This document shows positions 23,679-31,292 of a stretch of DNA of 34,379 nt, piece after piece. Each line of letters starts with the position of its first letter. Positions within the stretch are counted from its first letter, which is position 1. A program made the position numbers and the translations under genes. The DNA is taken from NCBI GenBank assembly GCA_031279155.1, contig JAITJB010000221.1, positions 1 to 34,379 on the forward strand, given 5' to 3'. The notes under the pieces were generated by a model. The model worked only from the letters and a program-made list of their open reading frames with translations. It did no database searches and was not told the DNA's origin. Origin of the DNA: Deltaproteobacteria bacterium (GTDB taxonomy: Bacteria > Desulfobacterota > Desulfarculia > Adiutricales > Adiutricaceae).

Positions 23679-23730
23679 AGGCTACTAAGCTAGGCTACTA
23701 AGTTAGGCTACTAAGTTAGGCTACTAAAAT
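23679..23730. repeat. 13-bp tandem repeat after ppdK, 4 copies
   Basis: Four near-identical units (AGGCTACTAAGCT, then AGGCTACTAAGTT twice, then AGGCTACTAAAAT) fill the space between the ppdK stop (23666-23668) and the terminator. A shorter repeat, ACCAAATAGACT, overlaps the stop codon just upstream. Confidence 0.93.
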
Positions 23731-23743
23731 GCCAAAAAAAAAA

Positions 23744-23773
23744 GCCGGGCCCGTAAGGGCCCGGCTTTTTTTT
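23744..23773. terminator. Bidirectional terminator between ppdK and the 2-oxoacid oxidoreductase operon
   Basis: GCCGGGCCC and GGGCCCGGC pair perfectly over 9 bp with a GTAA tetraloop. Eight T follow on the plus strand, and ten A precede it (23734-23743), giving a T-run on the minus strand. It serves both convergent transcripts. Confidence 0.96.
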
Positions 23774-23787
23774 GGCTTATTTCAGTT

Positions 23788-24738
23788 TTAAACTGGAAAT
23801 CTCTCGCTCAAAGCCACCAAGCGCTCATAGTCTTGGTTGACCCGGTTAGTTATCGTGCTAATATCGTCTTCCTTAAGGTGCCGGAAGCGACCTTGGATTT
23901 TAAAGTATTCCGAAATAGGCGTGGGATTATCGACCTTACGGTTGATGACGTAGTTACCGTCAATGACCTCATAGAGAGGGAAAATGCGGGTAGCTACGGC
24001 CAGTTTACCGCTTTCTATGGCCAATTCCGGTTTCATGCGCCAGCCCGTGGGGCAGGGCGCGTAGACGTGGAGATAGGCTGGACCTTTGATGGCTACGGCC
24101 CGGCGGATCTTATTCATCAGATCGAGATGGAAGGCCGGGTTAGCTGTGGCCACATAGGGCACCCCATGGGCGGCGGCGATGGCCGGCATGTTCTTCTTCC
24201 AGGTGTATTGACCCTTGGAATGGGAGCCGACCGGGGAGGTGGTGGTGTTGGCGCCAAAGGGCGTAGATGAGCTCCTTTGGATACCGGTATTCATGTAAGC
24301 CTCGTTATCGAGGCAGACGTAGACGAAGTTCTCGTGATAACGCTCCAAGGCCCCGGAGAGGGCTTGAAGGCCGATATCAGCCGTACCACCGTCGCCGGCT
24401 ACGGCCACCACCGGGATCCTCTGATCGTAGCCGCGCCCCTTGCGCCTTAAAACGTGAGTGGCCGCTTCAACCCCTGAGGCCACGGCGGCGGCGTTTTCAA
24501 AAGCCACGTGGATCCAGGGCATGCGCCAAGCCGACTGCGGGAAAGGTCCAGTACACACTTCCATACAGCCGGTGGCCGAAACAGCGATAAACTCGGTGCC
24601 TAGGGATTTAAGTAAAAGCCTTAAGGCCAAAACTTCACCGCACCCCTGACAGGCCCGATGACCTGGCGCCAGAGAATCCGGCCCTTTAGGAAAGTTTTTA
24701 GCGGTTACCTTTTCAAACGGTACATCAGCGGCTCTCAT
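23788..24738 (-). CDS. porB: 2-oxoacid:ferredoxin oxidoreductase, beta subunit
   Basis: The thiamine-diphosphate-binding subunit of a four-subunit pyruvate (or branched-chain 2-oxoacid) ferredoxin oxidoreductase, 316 residues. Cys30 and Cys33 (CQGCGE), Cys58 (ATGCMEV) and the cysteine in YAPCPTGWR are the four ligands of the proximal [4Fe-4S] cluster. The ThDP motif is VAGDGGTADIG followed by LDNEAYMNTG. TPFGANTTTSPVG is typical of the Por/Vor beta subunits. I start at the ATG at 24738, which overlaps the alpha stop as ATGA with GGGGGTG upstream; a frame from 24762 would add eight residues inside porA. Last gene of the operon. Pyruvate is the favoured substrate because ppdK is the neighbour, but this is an inference. 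Confidence 0.92.
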   Translation of the reverse strand: MRAADVPFEKVTAKNFPKGPDSLAPGHRACQGCGEVLALRLLLKSLGTEFIAVSATGCMEVCTGPFPQSAWRMPWIHVAFENAAAVASGVEAATHVLRRKGRGYDQRIPVVAVAGDGGTADIGLQALSGALERYHENFVYVCLDNEAYMNTGIQRSSSTPFGANTTTSPVGSHSKGQYTWKKNMPAIAAAHGVPYVATANPAFHLDLMNKIRRAVAIKGPAYLHVYAPCPTGWRMKPELAIESGKLAVATRIFPLYEVIDGNYVINRKVDNPTPISEYFKIQGRFRHLKEDDISTITNRVNQDYERLVALSERFPV

Positions 24739-25901
24739 TCGTACACCCCCACGATTTCGCAACGGACTTGGGCCTCACCGGAGGCAGCCTGGTCAAATAT
24801 ATATCTAAATTCTTCGCGCGTTACGTCACGACCGCCCAAGCCCAACACGTAGTTGGTGACCTTGGGATTTAATTGGGAGCCGTAGAGTAGCGACTTGATC
24901 TCCATGCCCACCGCGCTGGTATCGCTGCCTAAGACCACGTGACGGTCGACGACGGCCACGTTTTTAGCCTTTGATAAGGCGGCTAGAAGTTCGGTCCTGG
25001 GAAATGGTCTCCAGAGCCTTATCCTGACTAAACCGACTTTTTTACCTTCAGCCCGAAGTTCGTCTACCGTGGTCATAGCCGTTTCAGCAATGGACCCCAT
25101 GAGGACGATAACCGTCTCAGCGTCTTCGATACAGTAGGTTTCCACCACCTGGTATTTACGGCCAAAGACTTTATCGAACTCGTCAAAAGCCTTTTTAATT
25201 ACAGGAACTGACGCTTCCAAGATGTCATCAGCCGCCTTACGGGATTCGGTGTAGCATTCCGGGCCGCCTAATAAGCCAATGGAGATGGGATTTTTGATAT
25301 CCAACTGAAGGCTGGGCTTATAGGGGGGCAGAAATTTATCGACCTCTTGTTGATCCGGAATAATGATGGGCTCAATGAAGTGGGAGAGGGTAAAACCGTC
25401 TAGGTTAACGTTAACCGGGAGGCTGACAGCGGGATCTTCGCCAATTCTAAAAGCTAAGAGCGTAAGATCTAAAGCTTCCTGGCCGTTTTCGGCAAACAAG
25501 CTGATCCAGCCAGCGTCGCGGACGCTCATGATGTCGGAGTGATCGTTCCAGATGTTAATGGGCGCGCTTAAGGCCCGGTTGGCAATGGCCAAGACGATAG
25601 GGGTCCTTAGGATGGGCGCGATATAGATCATCTCGTTCATCAAGGCTAGGCCTTGAGAACTGGTAGCCGTAAAGGTCCGGGCCCCGGCAGCCGAGCTGCC
25701 GATGCAAGAGCTCATGGCTGAGTGCTCGCTTTCCACCGGGATATAGGCGGCGTCTAAGCTGCCGTCAGCTACTAGTTCGGAGAGGTGCTCAACGATGTGA
25801 GTTTGAGGCGTGATAGGATAGGCGGCGATAACGTCGGTGTTAGCTAGCTTTACAGCTTCCGAGACAGCCAGTGAGACTTCAATACCAATTCTTTTACCCA
25901 T
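24735..25901 (-). CDS. porA: 2-oxoacid:ferredoxin oxidoreductase, alpha subunit
   Basis: The pyrimidine-binding and substrate subunit, 388 residues. The N-terminal block AYPITPQTHIVEHL (25-38) is diagnostic, followed by VESEHSAMSSCIGSSAAGAR and the TSSQGLALMNEMIY region. The C-terminal third (TVIVLMGSIAETAMTTVDEL) is the transketolase C-like domain. The start at 25901 is chosen because GGAGGAGGTG lies just upstream and MGKRIGIEVSLAVSEA is the family start; a longer frame from 25958 would overlap the ferredoxin gene. It begins 2 nt after the porD stop and its stop overlaps porB, so the operon is translationally coupled. Confidence 0.93.
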   Translation of the reverse strand: MGKRIGIEVSLAVSEAVKLANTDVIAAYPITPQTHIVEHLSELVADGSLDAAYIPVESEHSAMSSCIGSSAAGARTFTATSSQGLALMNEMIYIAPILRTPIVLAIANRALSAPINIWNDHSDIMSVRDAGWISLFAENGQEALDLTLLAFRIGEDPAVSLPVNVNLDGFTLSHFIEPIIIPDQQEVDKFLPPYKPSLQLDIKNPISIGLLGGPECYTESRKAADDILEASVPVIKKAFDEFDKVFGRKYQVVETYCIEDAETVIVLMGSIAETAMTTVDELRAEGKKVGLVRIRLWRPFPRTELLAALSKAKNVAVVDRHVVLGSDTSAVGMEIKSLLYGSQLNPKVTNYVLGLGGRDVTREEFRYIFDQAASGEAQVRCEIVGVYE

Positions 25902-25903
25902 AA

Positions 25904-26206
25904 TCACACCTCCTCCAAGGTCATAGTTATGGCCTTCTTGGGGCACTCCTGAGCGCAAATCCCACAGCCCTTGCAGAAATTGAGGTCCACTTTATACCAT
26001 TTCTCATCTTTCCCCATGTCCTCATAGGTGCCATCGGGGCAGTAATAGTAACAGAAACCACAATAAACGCACTTTTCTTTGTCGAGGACCGGGCGGACCG
26101 AACGCCAGTCACCGGTTTTAAATGCAACCGTGCTGCCAGGTTGAGCTGTAAAGCCCAAAGGCAGATCGCCGGCCTTTTGCACTCCTTCGGATTTGGGCTT
26201 TTTCAT
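25904..26206 (-). CDS. porD: 2-oxoacid:ferredoxin oxidoreductase, delta subunit (2[4Fe-4S] ferredoxin)
   Basis: A 100-residue electron-transfer subunit that passes electrons from the ThDP centre toward soluble ferredoxin. Two complete [4Fe-4S] motifs are present: Cys46, 49, 52 and 56 (CVYCGFCYYYCP) and Cys78, 81, 84 and 88 (CKGCGICAQECP). The first 40 residues, including GDWRSVRPVLDKEKC, are the usual docking segment. The start overlaps the gamma stop as ATGA, with GGAGG 7 nt upstream. Confidence 0.95.
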   Translation of the reverse strand: MKKPKSEGVQKAGDLPLGFTAQPGSTVAFKTGDWRSVRPVLDKEKCVYCGFCYYYCPDGTYEDMGKDEKWYKVDLNFCKGCGICAQECPKKAITMTLEEV

Positions 26207-26760
26207 AACTCGGCCTCCACTTTTGTCTCGTCATAAGCCTTTTTAAAGGCATCTAAGTTTTTCGGGGCCAAAGAGGGCCCGAAACGGTGATTGAAGGGTT
26301 CGACAACGTCGGCCGGCGTAGCTTGCCCGAGAGCCTTAGAAAAAGCCCCCAACATAACGGTGTTGGTTATGGGTACCTTGAGGATTTCTAGGGCAATACT
26401 CATAGCGTCGATGGTGGCGATTTTCTGCTTGAAGCCGTAGACTTTCCTGAGCTGCTCCACCGGATGGGTGGTGTTGATCAGTAGGATCCCGTCTTCCTTC
26501 AGACCTTGGTCGACCTTAGTCACGTTCATGACGGTCGGATCTAAAACCACGACCACATGAGGACTGTAGACCTTCTCCCTAATACGGATGGGATGATCAC
26601 TAATCCTCAAAAAGGCGGTAACAGGCGCGCCGCGCCTCTCCGGGCCGAAACTTGGGAAGGCCTGAGCGTATTTACCCTGGCTGATAGCTGTTTGGGCCAT
26701 CAACTCAGCTGAGGTAACTGCCCCCTGCCCCCCGCGGCCGTGAAACCTTGTTTCGATCAT
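26203..26760 (-). CDS. porG: 2-oxoacid:ferredoxin oxidoreductase, gamma subunit
   Basis: The 185-residue gamma subunit, first gene of the order gamma-delta-alpha-beta found in four-subunit Por/Vor enzymes of archaea and anaerobic bacteria. The N-terminal RFHGRGGQGAVTSAELMA is the family signature, followed by FGPERRGAPVTAFLRI. I start at the ATG at 26760 because GGAG lies 6 nt upstream and MIETRFHGRGGQG is the usual N-terminus. An upstream ATG at 26784 would add MASYVENF with a closer, poorer ribosome binding site. The promoter region about 130 nt upstream contains a striking dyad (26880-26907). Confidence 0.92.
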   Translation of the reverse strand: MIETRFHGRGGQGAVTSAELMAQTAISQGKYAQAFPSFGPERRGAPVTAFLRISDHPIRIREKVYSPHVVVVLDPTVMNVTKVDQGLKEDGILLINTTHPVEQLRKVYGFKQKIATIDAMSIALEILKVPITNTVMLGAFSKALGQATPADVVEPFNHRFGPSLAPKNLDAFKKAYDETKVEAEL

Positions 26761-27012
26761 AAAATTCTCCACGTAACTTGCCATTTTTCCTTAGGCCAAG
26801 TTACTGTCCTCCTTTCCATGCGAGTTGTACTACTTCATCACCCACCTAAGCGGTCAGCTTTAGACAGAAAAATAGAGGGCGGTTTTGGGGATAATATACC
26901 AAAACCGATGCCTCCGGTTGACCTACTTGCTTGGTGTTTACGGTGATGTTTATCCAAACCAGGACAAAAAAAATTTAAAAAAAGCCAAATCCAAAGCTGT
27001 ATCTAAAAAAAA
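26761..27012. other. Upstream region of the oxidoreductase operon
   Basis: Together with the remnant to its right this is a 445-base gene-poor gap. It contains the operon leader, a CTCC-rich patch near 26812-26820, the candidate extended -10 promoter and its dyad (26880-26907), and an A-rich stretch (26965-27012). No other open frame is supported. Confidence 0.55.
26880..26907 (-). promoter_or_regulatory. Promoter with flanking dyad for the oxidoreductase operon
   Basis: CGGTTTTGG (26880-26888) and CCAAAACCG (26899-26907) are perfect 9-bp inverted repeats with a 10-bp spacer. On the complement the spacer and inner arm read as TGGTATATT, an extended -10 element (TATATT at 26898-26893) directed toward porG. 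A bound dimer would cover the -10 region, so repression is the natural reading. The -35 is weak. Confidence 0.5.
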
Positions 27013-27234
27013 ATGCTCAAAACAGATATTATAGACGCTGATAATTGCACGGGCTTTGGCTGTCAAAAAATCTAGGACTAACTTAAAGCTCGCCCCATTG
27101 ACGTGATTATAGCAGAATATTTACACATAATAAAGGCCTGCCCAAATTTTGGCCGTAAAAAAAGCGTCAAATATTATGGCGATTACTCTTCTGATGGCTC
27201 TATGGTCAAACCAAAATTAGTTGATGCTCAAAAA
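27013..27234 (+). pseudogene. Possible remnant of a 4Fe-4S ferredoxin-like gene
   Basis: From the ATG at 27013 the frame reads MLKTDIIDADNCTGFGCQKI, then TAG (27073), one codon, TAA (27079), and continues as LKARPIDVIIAEYLH onward without a stop into the next gene's tail. IDADNCTGxGxCQ...PIDVI is the shape of a bacterial-type ferredoxin motif, with one cysteine replaced (CTGFGC for CTGCGxC) and the CP of the last ligand replaced by RP. Two in-frame stops plus lost ligands suggest decay. It lies upstream of, and opposite to, the oxidoreductase operon. The similarity is short and could be chance. Confidence 0.35.
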
Positions 27235-28096
27235 ACCTCCGAACGCAATAGGGATTGTAGACGTATGTCCGGGAGTCAAAGCTCCAACCATCGTCGCCCT
27301 CTTTCATCTCTGCGATTAGCTGCTCTCTGGTTATCTTTCGGCTTTTAGTGATCTCCCAAATCCTATAGGCGTAATACCTTTCTATCTCGCTTAGGGTAAA
27401 GCCGGTAATGCCCCCATATTTGCGCCTGAAGGTAATATCGGTGTGCCGATCGAAGGCCGAATTCATGTGAGAATATGCTATGCCCGTGACCCCGGTCATA
27501 AAAAGAAAAGAGATAAATTTATCACAAAATTTTAGTTTCTTGTAAAATTTACGAAGTCTTTGGCGAACTTCTTCGGCATAATCAATTGTATCTGGATGGC
27601 TCAAAAGTTCCCGGACCGGATAATCGTAGTCGTCTATGAGAAAGGCCACCTGGCCATTATACTTGCGCACGCAACTGACGAGTAGCTGTTGCAAAAGATA
27701 GCTGGAAGAAGTTCCGCCAAATAATTGAATGTCGTGTTCTAGGGCGACTTCTACGATTTTATCTCTAAGGTTATTTTCAAATTCTCGGGACCCTAGCGAC
27801 ATGTCCAATGAACCCATGTCCAGGTGGATGACCGGCCTGGGAGCGTAGACCGGCTTACGAAGCCTTTTTTCAATATATAAACCTCTAAAAAGATCTTTTT
27901 TGCCCGCAAACAGTGCTTTCAAAGTGGAAATAGTTAAAGACTTGCCATATAACCTGGGCCGAGCCAAAAAATGAGCCCGGTTGTCACTTTCAACCAAAAA
28001 AGCTAAGTATTTTGTCTTATCAACATAAACAATATCTTTTGAGATAAATTCCTCAAAGGTCTCATGTCTATCCGACACCTGAAAAATTTCTCCCAT
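27206..28096 (-). CDS. AAA-ATPase-like protein, truncated at the C-terminus
   Basis: This 296-residue product matches the N-terminal ATPase part of the AAA-ATPase-like family (PF09820 type), of which full-length members are about 500-550 residues with a C-terminal PD-(D/E)XK nuclease-like domain. The P-loop region is RPRLYGKSLTIST (47-59, usually RPRRFGKS). Walker B is AFLIDDYDYPV (151-161), and GVTGIAYSHMNSAFDRHTDI and GDDGWSFDSRTYVYNPYCV are the later family blocks. The protein stops 11 residues after YNPYCV, where the family normally continues into YWF.TGTP and the nuclease domain, so that half is missing. The ATG has a CGGAGG ribosome binding site. It may be a decaying gene; function of the intact family is poorly known. 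Confidence 0.8.
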   Translation of the reverse strand: MGEIFQVSDRHETFEEFISKDIVYVDKTKYLAFLVESDNRAHFLARPRLYGKSLTISTLKALFAGKKDLFRGLYIEKRLRKPVYAPRPVIHLDMGSLDMSLGSREFENNLRDKIVEVALEHDIQLFGGTSSSYLLQQLLVSCVRKYNGQVAFLIDDYDYPVRELLSHPDTIDYAEEVRQRLRKFYKKLKFCDKFISFLFMTGVTGIAYSHMNSAFDRHTDITFRRKYGGITGFTLSEIERYYAYRIWEITKSRKITREQLIAEMKEGDDGWSFDSRTYVYNPYCVRRFFEHQLILV

Positions 28097-28295
28097 ATAA
28101 CCTCCGGGTTTTAATTCTTCCCACTCTACGAAAAAAGCCTTTTCATGGTATCATCAGATCAGTTTTTCAGCCATCAAAATGGCCGGCTGCCTGACTGCCA
28201 GGGCCGCCAACCTGTCATGACTACCAACTTGGCCTGGCTAGAAACCTGGCCTGGCCGCTGGCCTTTGAGGGCCACCAAAATCCACGGAAATACCT

Positions 28296-29054
28296 ATGGT
28301 TAAGCAGAAACAAACTCACCAAACCGATAGTTTGGAAAAACTCCTCATCTACCTCTTAGGGGTCGCCCCCCATGAGTTTGGCCTTTTGCCGGACGCTAAC
28401 GGCTATATCTCTCTAAAAGAGGTCATAGCCGCCATCAAAGGCGAAGAGGGCTTCGGCGGGGTTTCTTCTGGCCGCATTACCGAGATCTGCCAGCGCCCAG
28501 GCCAATTATCAAAGCTTGAGATCTTAGATGGGAGGATCCGGCTTAAGCCTGAAATCCCCCTAAGCCCCAAGGAAGATGATTCTGTAGAACCTCAAATTAA
28601 GCCTAAAATTCTCTTTTTGGCTCTTAAGCCTTCGGTCTGGGCTCACGCTTTTACCTACGGTCTGGACCCCAAGCCCGGGGAGCCAGCTATCAGGTTATTT
28701 ACCGATAAACAGACCGCCCTTAAGGTGGCCTCCCGCTTCTGCCCGGACCCTGTAACCATAACCGTCCAAGTGCGAGCCGCCGAAAACGAGGGAGCTAGGC
28801 TCAACTATTACGCCGGCCAGATGTATACCGCCGAACATCTTAACCCCAATTGGCTCTCAGGTCCACCCATCGCCCCTAGGGAGGAAAAATCCCCGGCCAA
28901 AAATAAGGCCGACGATCTGCCGGGGGCCAGTAGTTCTCTTTTTGTTGAAAGCTTAGCCAACCAAAATAAGCCAGACAATAAGCGCACAAAAAAGAACAAA
29001 TACCAAGACTCCCCGGACTGGAAGACCAGAACGCGCCGCGAGCGCCGCAAATAA
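28296..29054 (+). CDS. Tpt1/KptA-like protein lacking the catalytic residues, with basic C-terminal tail
   Basis: A 252-residue protein whose N-terminal part, LEKLLIYLLGVAPHEFGLLP (13-32) followed by DANGYISLKEVIAAIK, follows the winged-helix domain of RNA 2'-phosphotransferase. The second half (KILFLALKP at 104-112 to YAGQMYTAEHL at 172-182) follows its ADP-ribosyltransferase-like domain. In active Tpt1 the first helix ends in LRH, the linker has RANQGHS and the second domain begins YHGT; here these positions read LLGV, RLKPEI and FLAL, so the arginine/histidine catalytic set is gone. Similar divergent proteins occur in sulfate-reducing deltaproteobacteria (from memory, not checked). Residues about 195-252 are a lysine/arginine-rich disordered tail (KRTKKNKY, RTRRERRK), possibly RNA-binding. 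The ribosome binding site is weak. Confidence 0.6.
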   Translation: MVKQKQTHQTDSLEKLLIYLLGVAPHEFGLLPDANGYISLKEVIAAIKGEEGFGGVSSGRITEICQRPGQLSKLEILDGRIRLKPEIPLSPKEDDSVEPQIKPKILFLALKPSVWAHAFTYGLDPKPGEPAIRLFTDKQTALKVASRFCPDPVTITVQVRAAENEGARLNYYAGQMYTAEHLNPNWLSGPPIAPREEKSPAKNKADDLPGASSSLFVESLANQNKPDNKRTKKNKYQDSPDWKTRTRRERRK

Positions 29055-29152
29055 TTTCGCAAGCTATGCAGCAATTGATGTCGCAAGGGATATCTATCGC
29101 CAGCGCTTGAGATTATCTTGGAATATTTTGGGGAAAAATTTTTTCGTATTAT

Positions 29153-30604
29153 CTAAGCTACGACTGACACCATGTTGCGGCCCGATTGCTTGGACTTATA
29201 GAGGGCTTGATCGGCCCTAGCCAAAATCGAGGTCGGGGTATCGCCCTTAACCACTTCGCTGACGCCTAGGGAAATGGTCACCGGGATGGTCGTATCGCTA
29301 TTTTGATTAACTTGAAACTCCACCACCTCAATTTGACGGCGAAGTTTATCCGCCACCTTGACCGTGTCCCTTAAATTGGCTTCCGGCAAGATTACTATAA
29401 ACTCATCGCCGCCATAGCGGAAAATGAAGTCATCGCTCCTTAAAGCTTCCCTGACCAACCTGGCCACGTGGCATAAGATGCCGTCGCCGGCCAGGTGGCC
29501 AAAATTATTATTAACATCGCGGAAATTATCAATATCAAAAATAATAAGACCAAAGGTTAGTAAGCCGCCTTTGGCAAAATTGTTTAGGGTCAAGGCAATC
29601 TGCTCATCGTAGGCCCGCCGATTATAAACTTGGGTCAAGGAGTCGCGCAGGGAGATCATCTTAATGGCCTCCAGCTCGTGGAGGGCCGAGTGACTCTGGC
29701 AGACAAAGGAGTTGTAATCGCGGCGGACAGATTCTAGGGAGTTTTCAAGCCTCTTTTTTTCAACATCGAGTTCGCCCAATCTAATTTCGTCATCTTGGTT
29801 CTTTTTGGAAATAGCCGCAAAAATGTTATCGAGCTTTTCATTGATAACCATGATCAAACTGTCAGGATCGCTACCATTGACGTCGGTTACGGTCGATCGA
29901 ATATCGGTGAGATCCGAGGTCAATCCCTGGCAAAAACTGCGGTTTTCCTTATCAAAATAGTTTATAGAGCGATCCAAAAACTTAGTGTACTCTTTTTCGG
30001 TGAAGATCAAAGTTCGGATGATCGAGGTCAACCTAAAGGAAATCTTTCCCAATTCATTGCCGTAGTCCCTTAAAAACCTCGAACAAATATCGACTAAAAC
30101 CGGTAAAAAATTTTCTAGCGAGGCCCCGATATCCATCAGGTGCCTTAAGACCTGCCCTGAGCGCTGGTAGCGGTTGTGCTTAAACTTCTCAAGTTTGTCG
30201 GCCAGTCCCCGGATGACCTCCTTGAGGTTAAGTTCCTCGTGCTCAGTTAATGCTGGCCCTTCGAGGTTCCAAGTCGTGACCGTTTTACCGCCGCTATTTA
30301 ACTTGGCAATGGCCTGGACGGCCTGCTCAACTAATTCCAAATAACCCGTGTCGGTTCCCAGCTGAACTTCCAACTGCTTAAGATGGTTGACCAGATCGTT
30401 ATTAAAGCCCCTCTGCCGCAAGATGGTCGAGGTCGCCCGAAGGACAAGCCTCATGGCTTGGACAAAGTCTATGCGTTCGAGCTCCATAATCTGGAGCCTA
30501 CGTTCGGCAGCCAAGAACTTTAATTTCAGAGCGTCGGTATTATCCAGACTTAGTTCATCTTTGGCTTCCACGAAAGAACCTGCCCAATTTTTTTTGTCAT
30601 CCAC
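29153..30604 (-). CDS. Diguanylate cyclase (GGDEF) with helical N-terminal region
   Basis: Makes cyclic di-GMP from two GTP. The GGDEF motif is intact at 398-402 (FRYGGDEFIVILPE), DIDNFRDVNNNFGHLAGD is the metal and GTP-binding segment, and RSDD (389-392), five residues before GGDEF, is a complete inhibitory I-site, so product inhibition is expected. Residues 1 to about 300 contain no recognised sensor: they are helical, with a coiled-coil-like stretch just before the cyclase domain (LGELDVEKKRLENSLESVRR), which resembles the stalk used for dimerisation. No membrane segment is visible. The start is a GTG at 30604; no strong ribosome binding site precedes it, so an internal ATG (residue 35) is an alternative. 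Confidence 0.92.
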   Translation of the reverse strand: MDDKKNWAGSFVEAKDELSLDNTDALKLKFLAAERRLQIMELERIDFVQAMRLVLRATSTILRQRGFNNDLVNHLKQLEVQLGTDTGYLELVEQAVQAIAKLNSGGKTVTTWNLEGPALTEHEELNLKEVIRGLADKLEKFKHNRYQRSGQVLRHLMDIGASLENFLPVLVDICSRFLRDYGNELGKISFRLTSIIRTLIFTEKEYTKFLDRSINYFDKENRSFCQGLTSDLTDIRSTVTDVNGSDPDSLIMVINEKLDNIFAAISKKNQDDEIRLGELDVEKKRLENSLESVRRDYNSFVCQSHSALHELEAIKMISLRDSLTQVYNRRAYDEQIALTLNNFAKGGLLTFGLIIFDIDNFRDVNNNFGHLAGDGILCHVARLVREALRSDDFIFRYGGDEFIVILPEANLRDTVKVADKLRRQIEVVEFQVNQNSDTTIPVTISLGVSEVVKGDTPTSILARADQALYKSKQSGRNMVSVVA

Positions 30605-30705
30605 TGACCATTGAACTTATTTTCGATTATCTTTGCCAAAACTTCAAGCCAAAAATTGAAAAGAAACAAAATAAAAGCTTGGGAGATCTTAGGGCCATTT
30701 AAGAG

Positions 30706-30727
30706 TAAGGCCGCTTAAGCGGCCTTA
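30706..30727. other. Perfect 22-bp palindrome between the DUF1178 and GGDEF genes
   Basis: TAAGGCCGC, TTAA for the four central bases, then GCGGCCTTA. As RNA it forms a 9-bp stem with a TTAA tetraloop, but there is no T-run on either side, so it is either an incomplete terminator or a DNA-level binding site. Confidence 0.6.
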
Positions 30728-30827
30728 AAATAACCAAAAAACAGATAGCGCCGGGGCGGGCGCTAAGCCCTACAAGCCCTACAAGGCTAACAGGTCCTGA
30801 TGGTTCTCACGATAACATTGAGAGTTC

Positions 30828-31292
30828 TTACGATGAAATAGTCGTTTTGCGAATTAACATCGGGACCTTAAAAAACTCCACCCCTTCCTTTTTGAGCACC
30901 ATCTCCTCATCAGAGGTGGACATACCCCGGATATTGCGCTTGGGGCTGGCCCCATAGTGCATTTTTAAAGCCTCGGTGGTAAAATTTACGCCTACGTCGT
31001 CAAAATCTTTTTCTAAAGTCTGAGTCATAGCTTTGATCTGCTCGAAGGCCTTAACAATATAAGCGTGTTCTTCGGCGGTTAATTCCACCGTTTGCTCCTG
31101 AGGCGTTGGCGTTACCTCCGTAGGACGACTTTTGACCAGGCCAAAGGTGGACGGACGGCGGACGATGTTGTCGGCCCCGCAGATAGGGCAGGTCAGAATC
31201 TTAGCCTCTACTTGCCGCTCTAAATCCGATAAGGAGGTAAACCAACCTTCAAAATGGTGCCCTTTATCGCACATTAAATCAAATATTACCAT
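30828..31292 (-). CDS. DUF1178 family protein with zinc-ribbon-like cysteines
   Basis: A 154-residue cytoplasmic protein of the DUF1178 family, found widely in proteobacteria and without a known function. MVIFDLMCDKGHHFEGWFTS at the N-terminus is the family signature. Cys8 with His12, and Cys35 with Cys38 (CPICG), could bind zinc. The C-terminal part (PKRNIRGMSTSDEEMVLKKE) also matches the family pattern. I use the ATG at 31292, which aligns with family N-termini; a GTG four codons upstream (31304) has an AGG at close range and is possible. A 21-bp-spaced direct repeat (GTTCTCACGAT / GTTCTTACGAT, 30803 and 30824) overlaps its stop codon. Confidence 0.85.
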   Translation of the reverse strand: MVIFDLMCDKGHHFEGWFTSLSDLERQVEAKILTCPICGADNIVRRPSTFGLVKSRPTEVTPTPQEQTVELTAEEHAYIVKAFEQIKAMTQTLEKDFDDVGVNFTTEALKMHYGASPKRNIRGMSTSDEEMVLKKEGVEFFKVPMLIRKTTISS

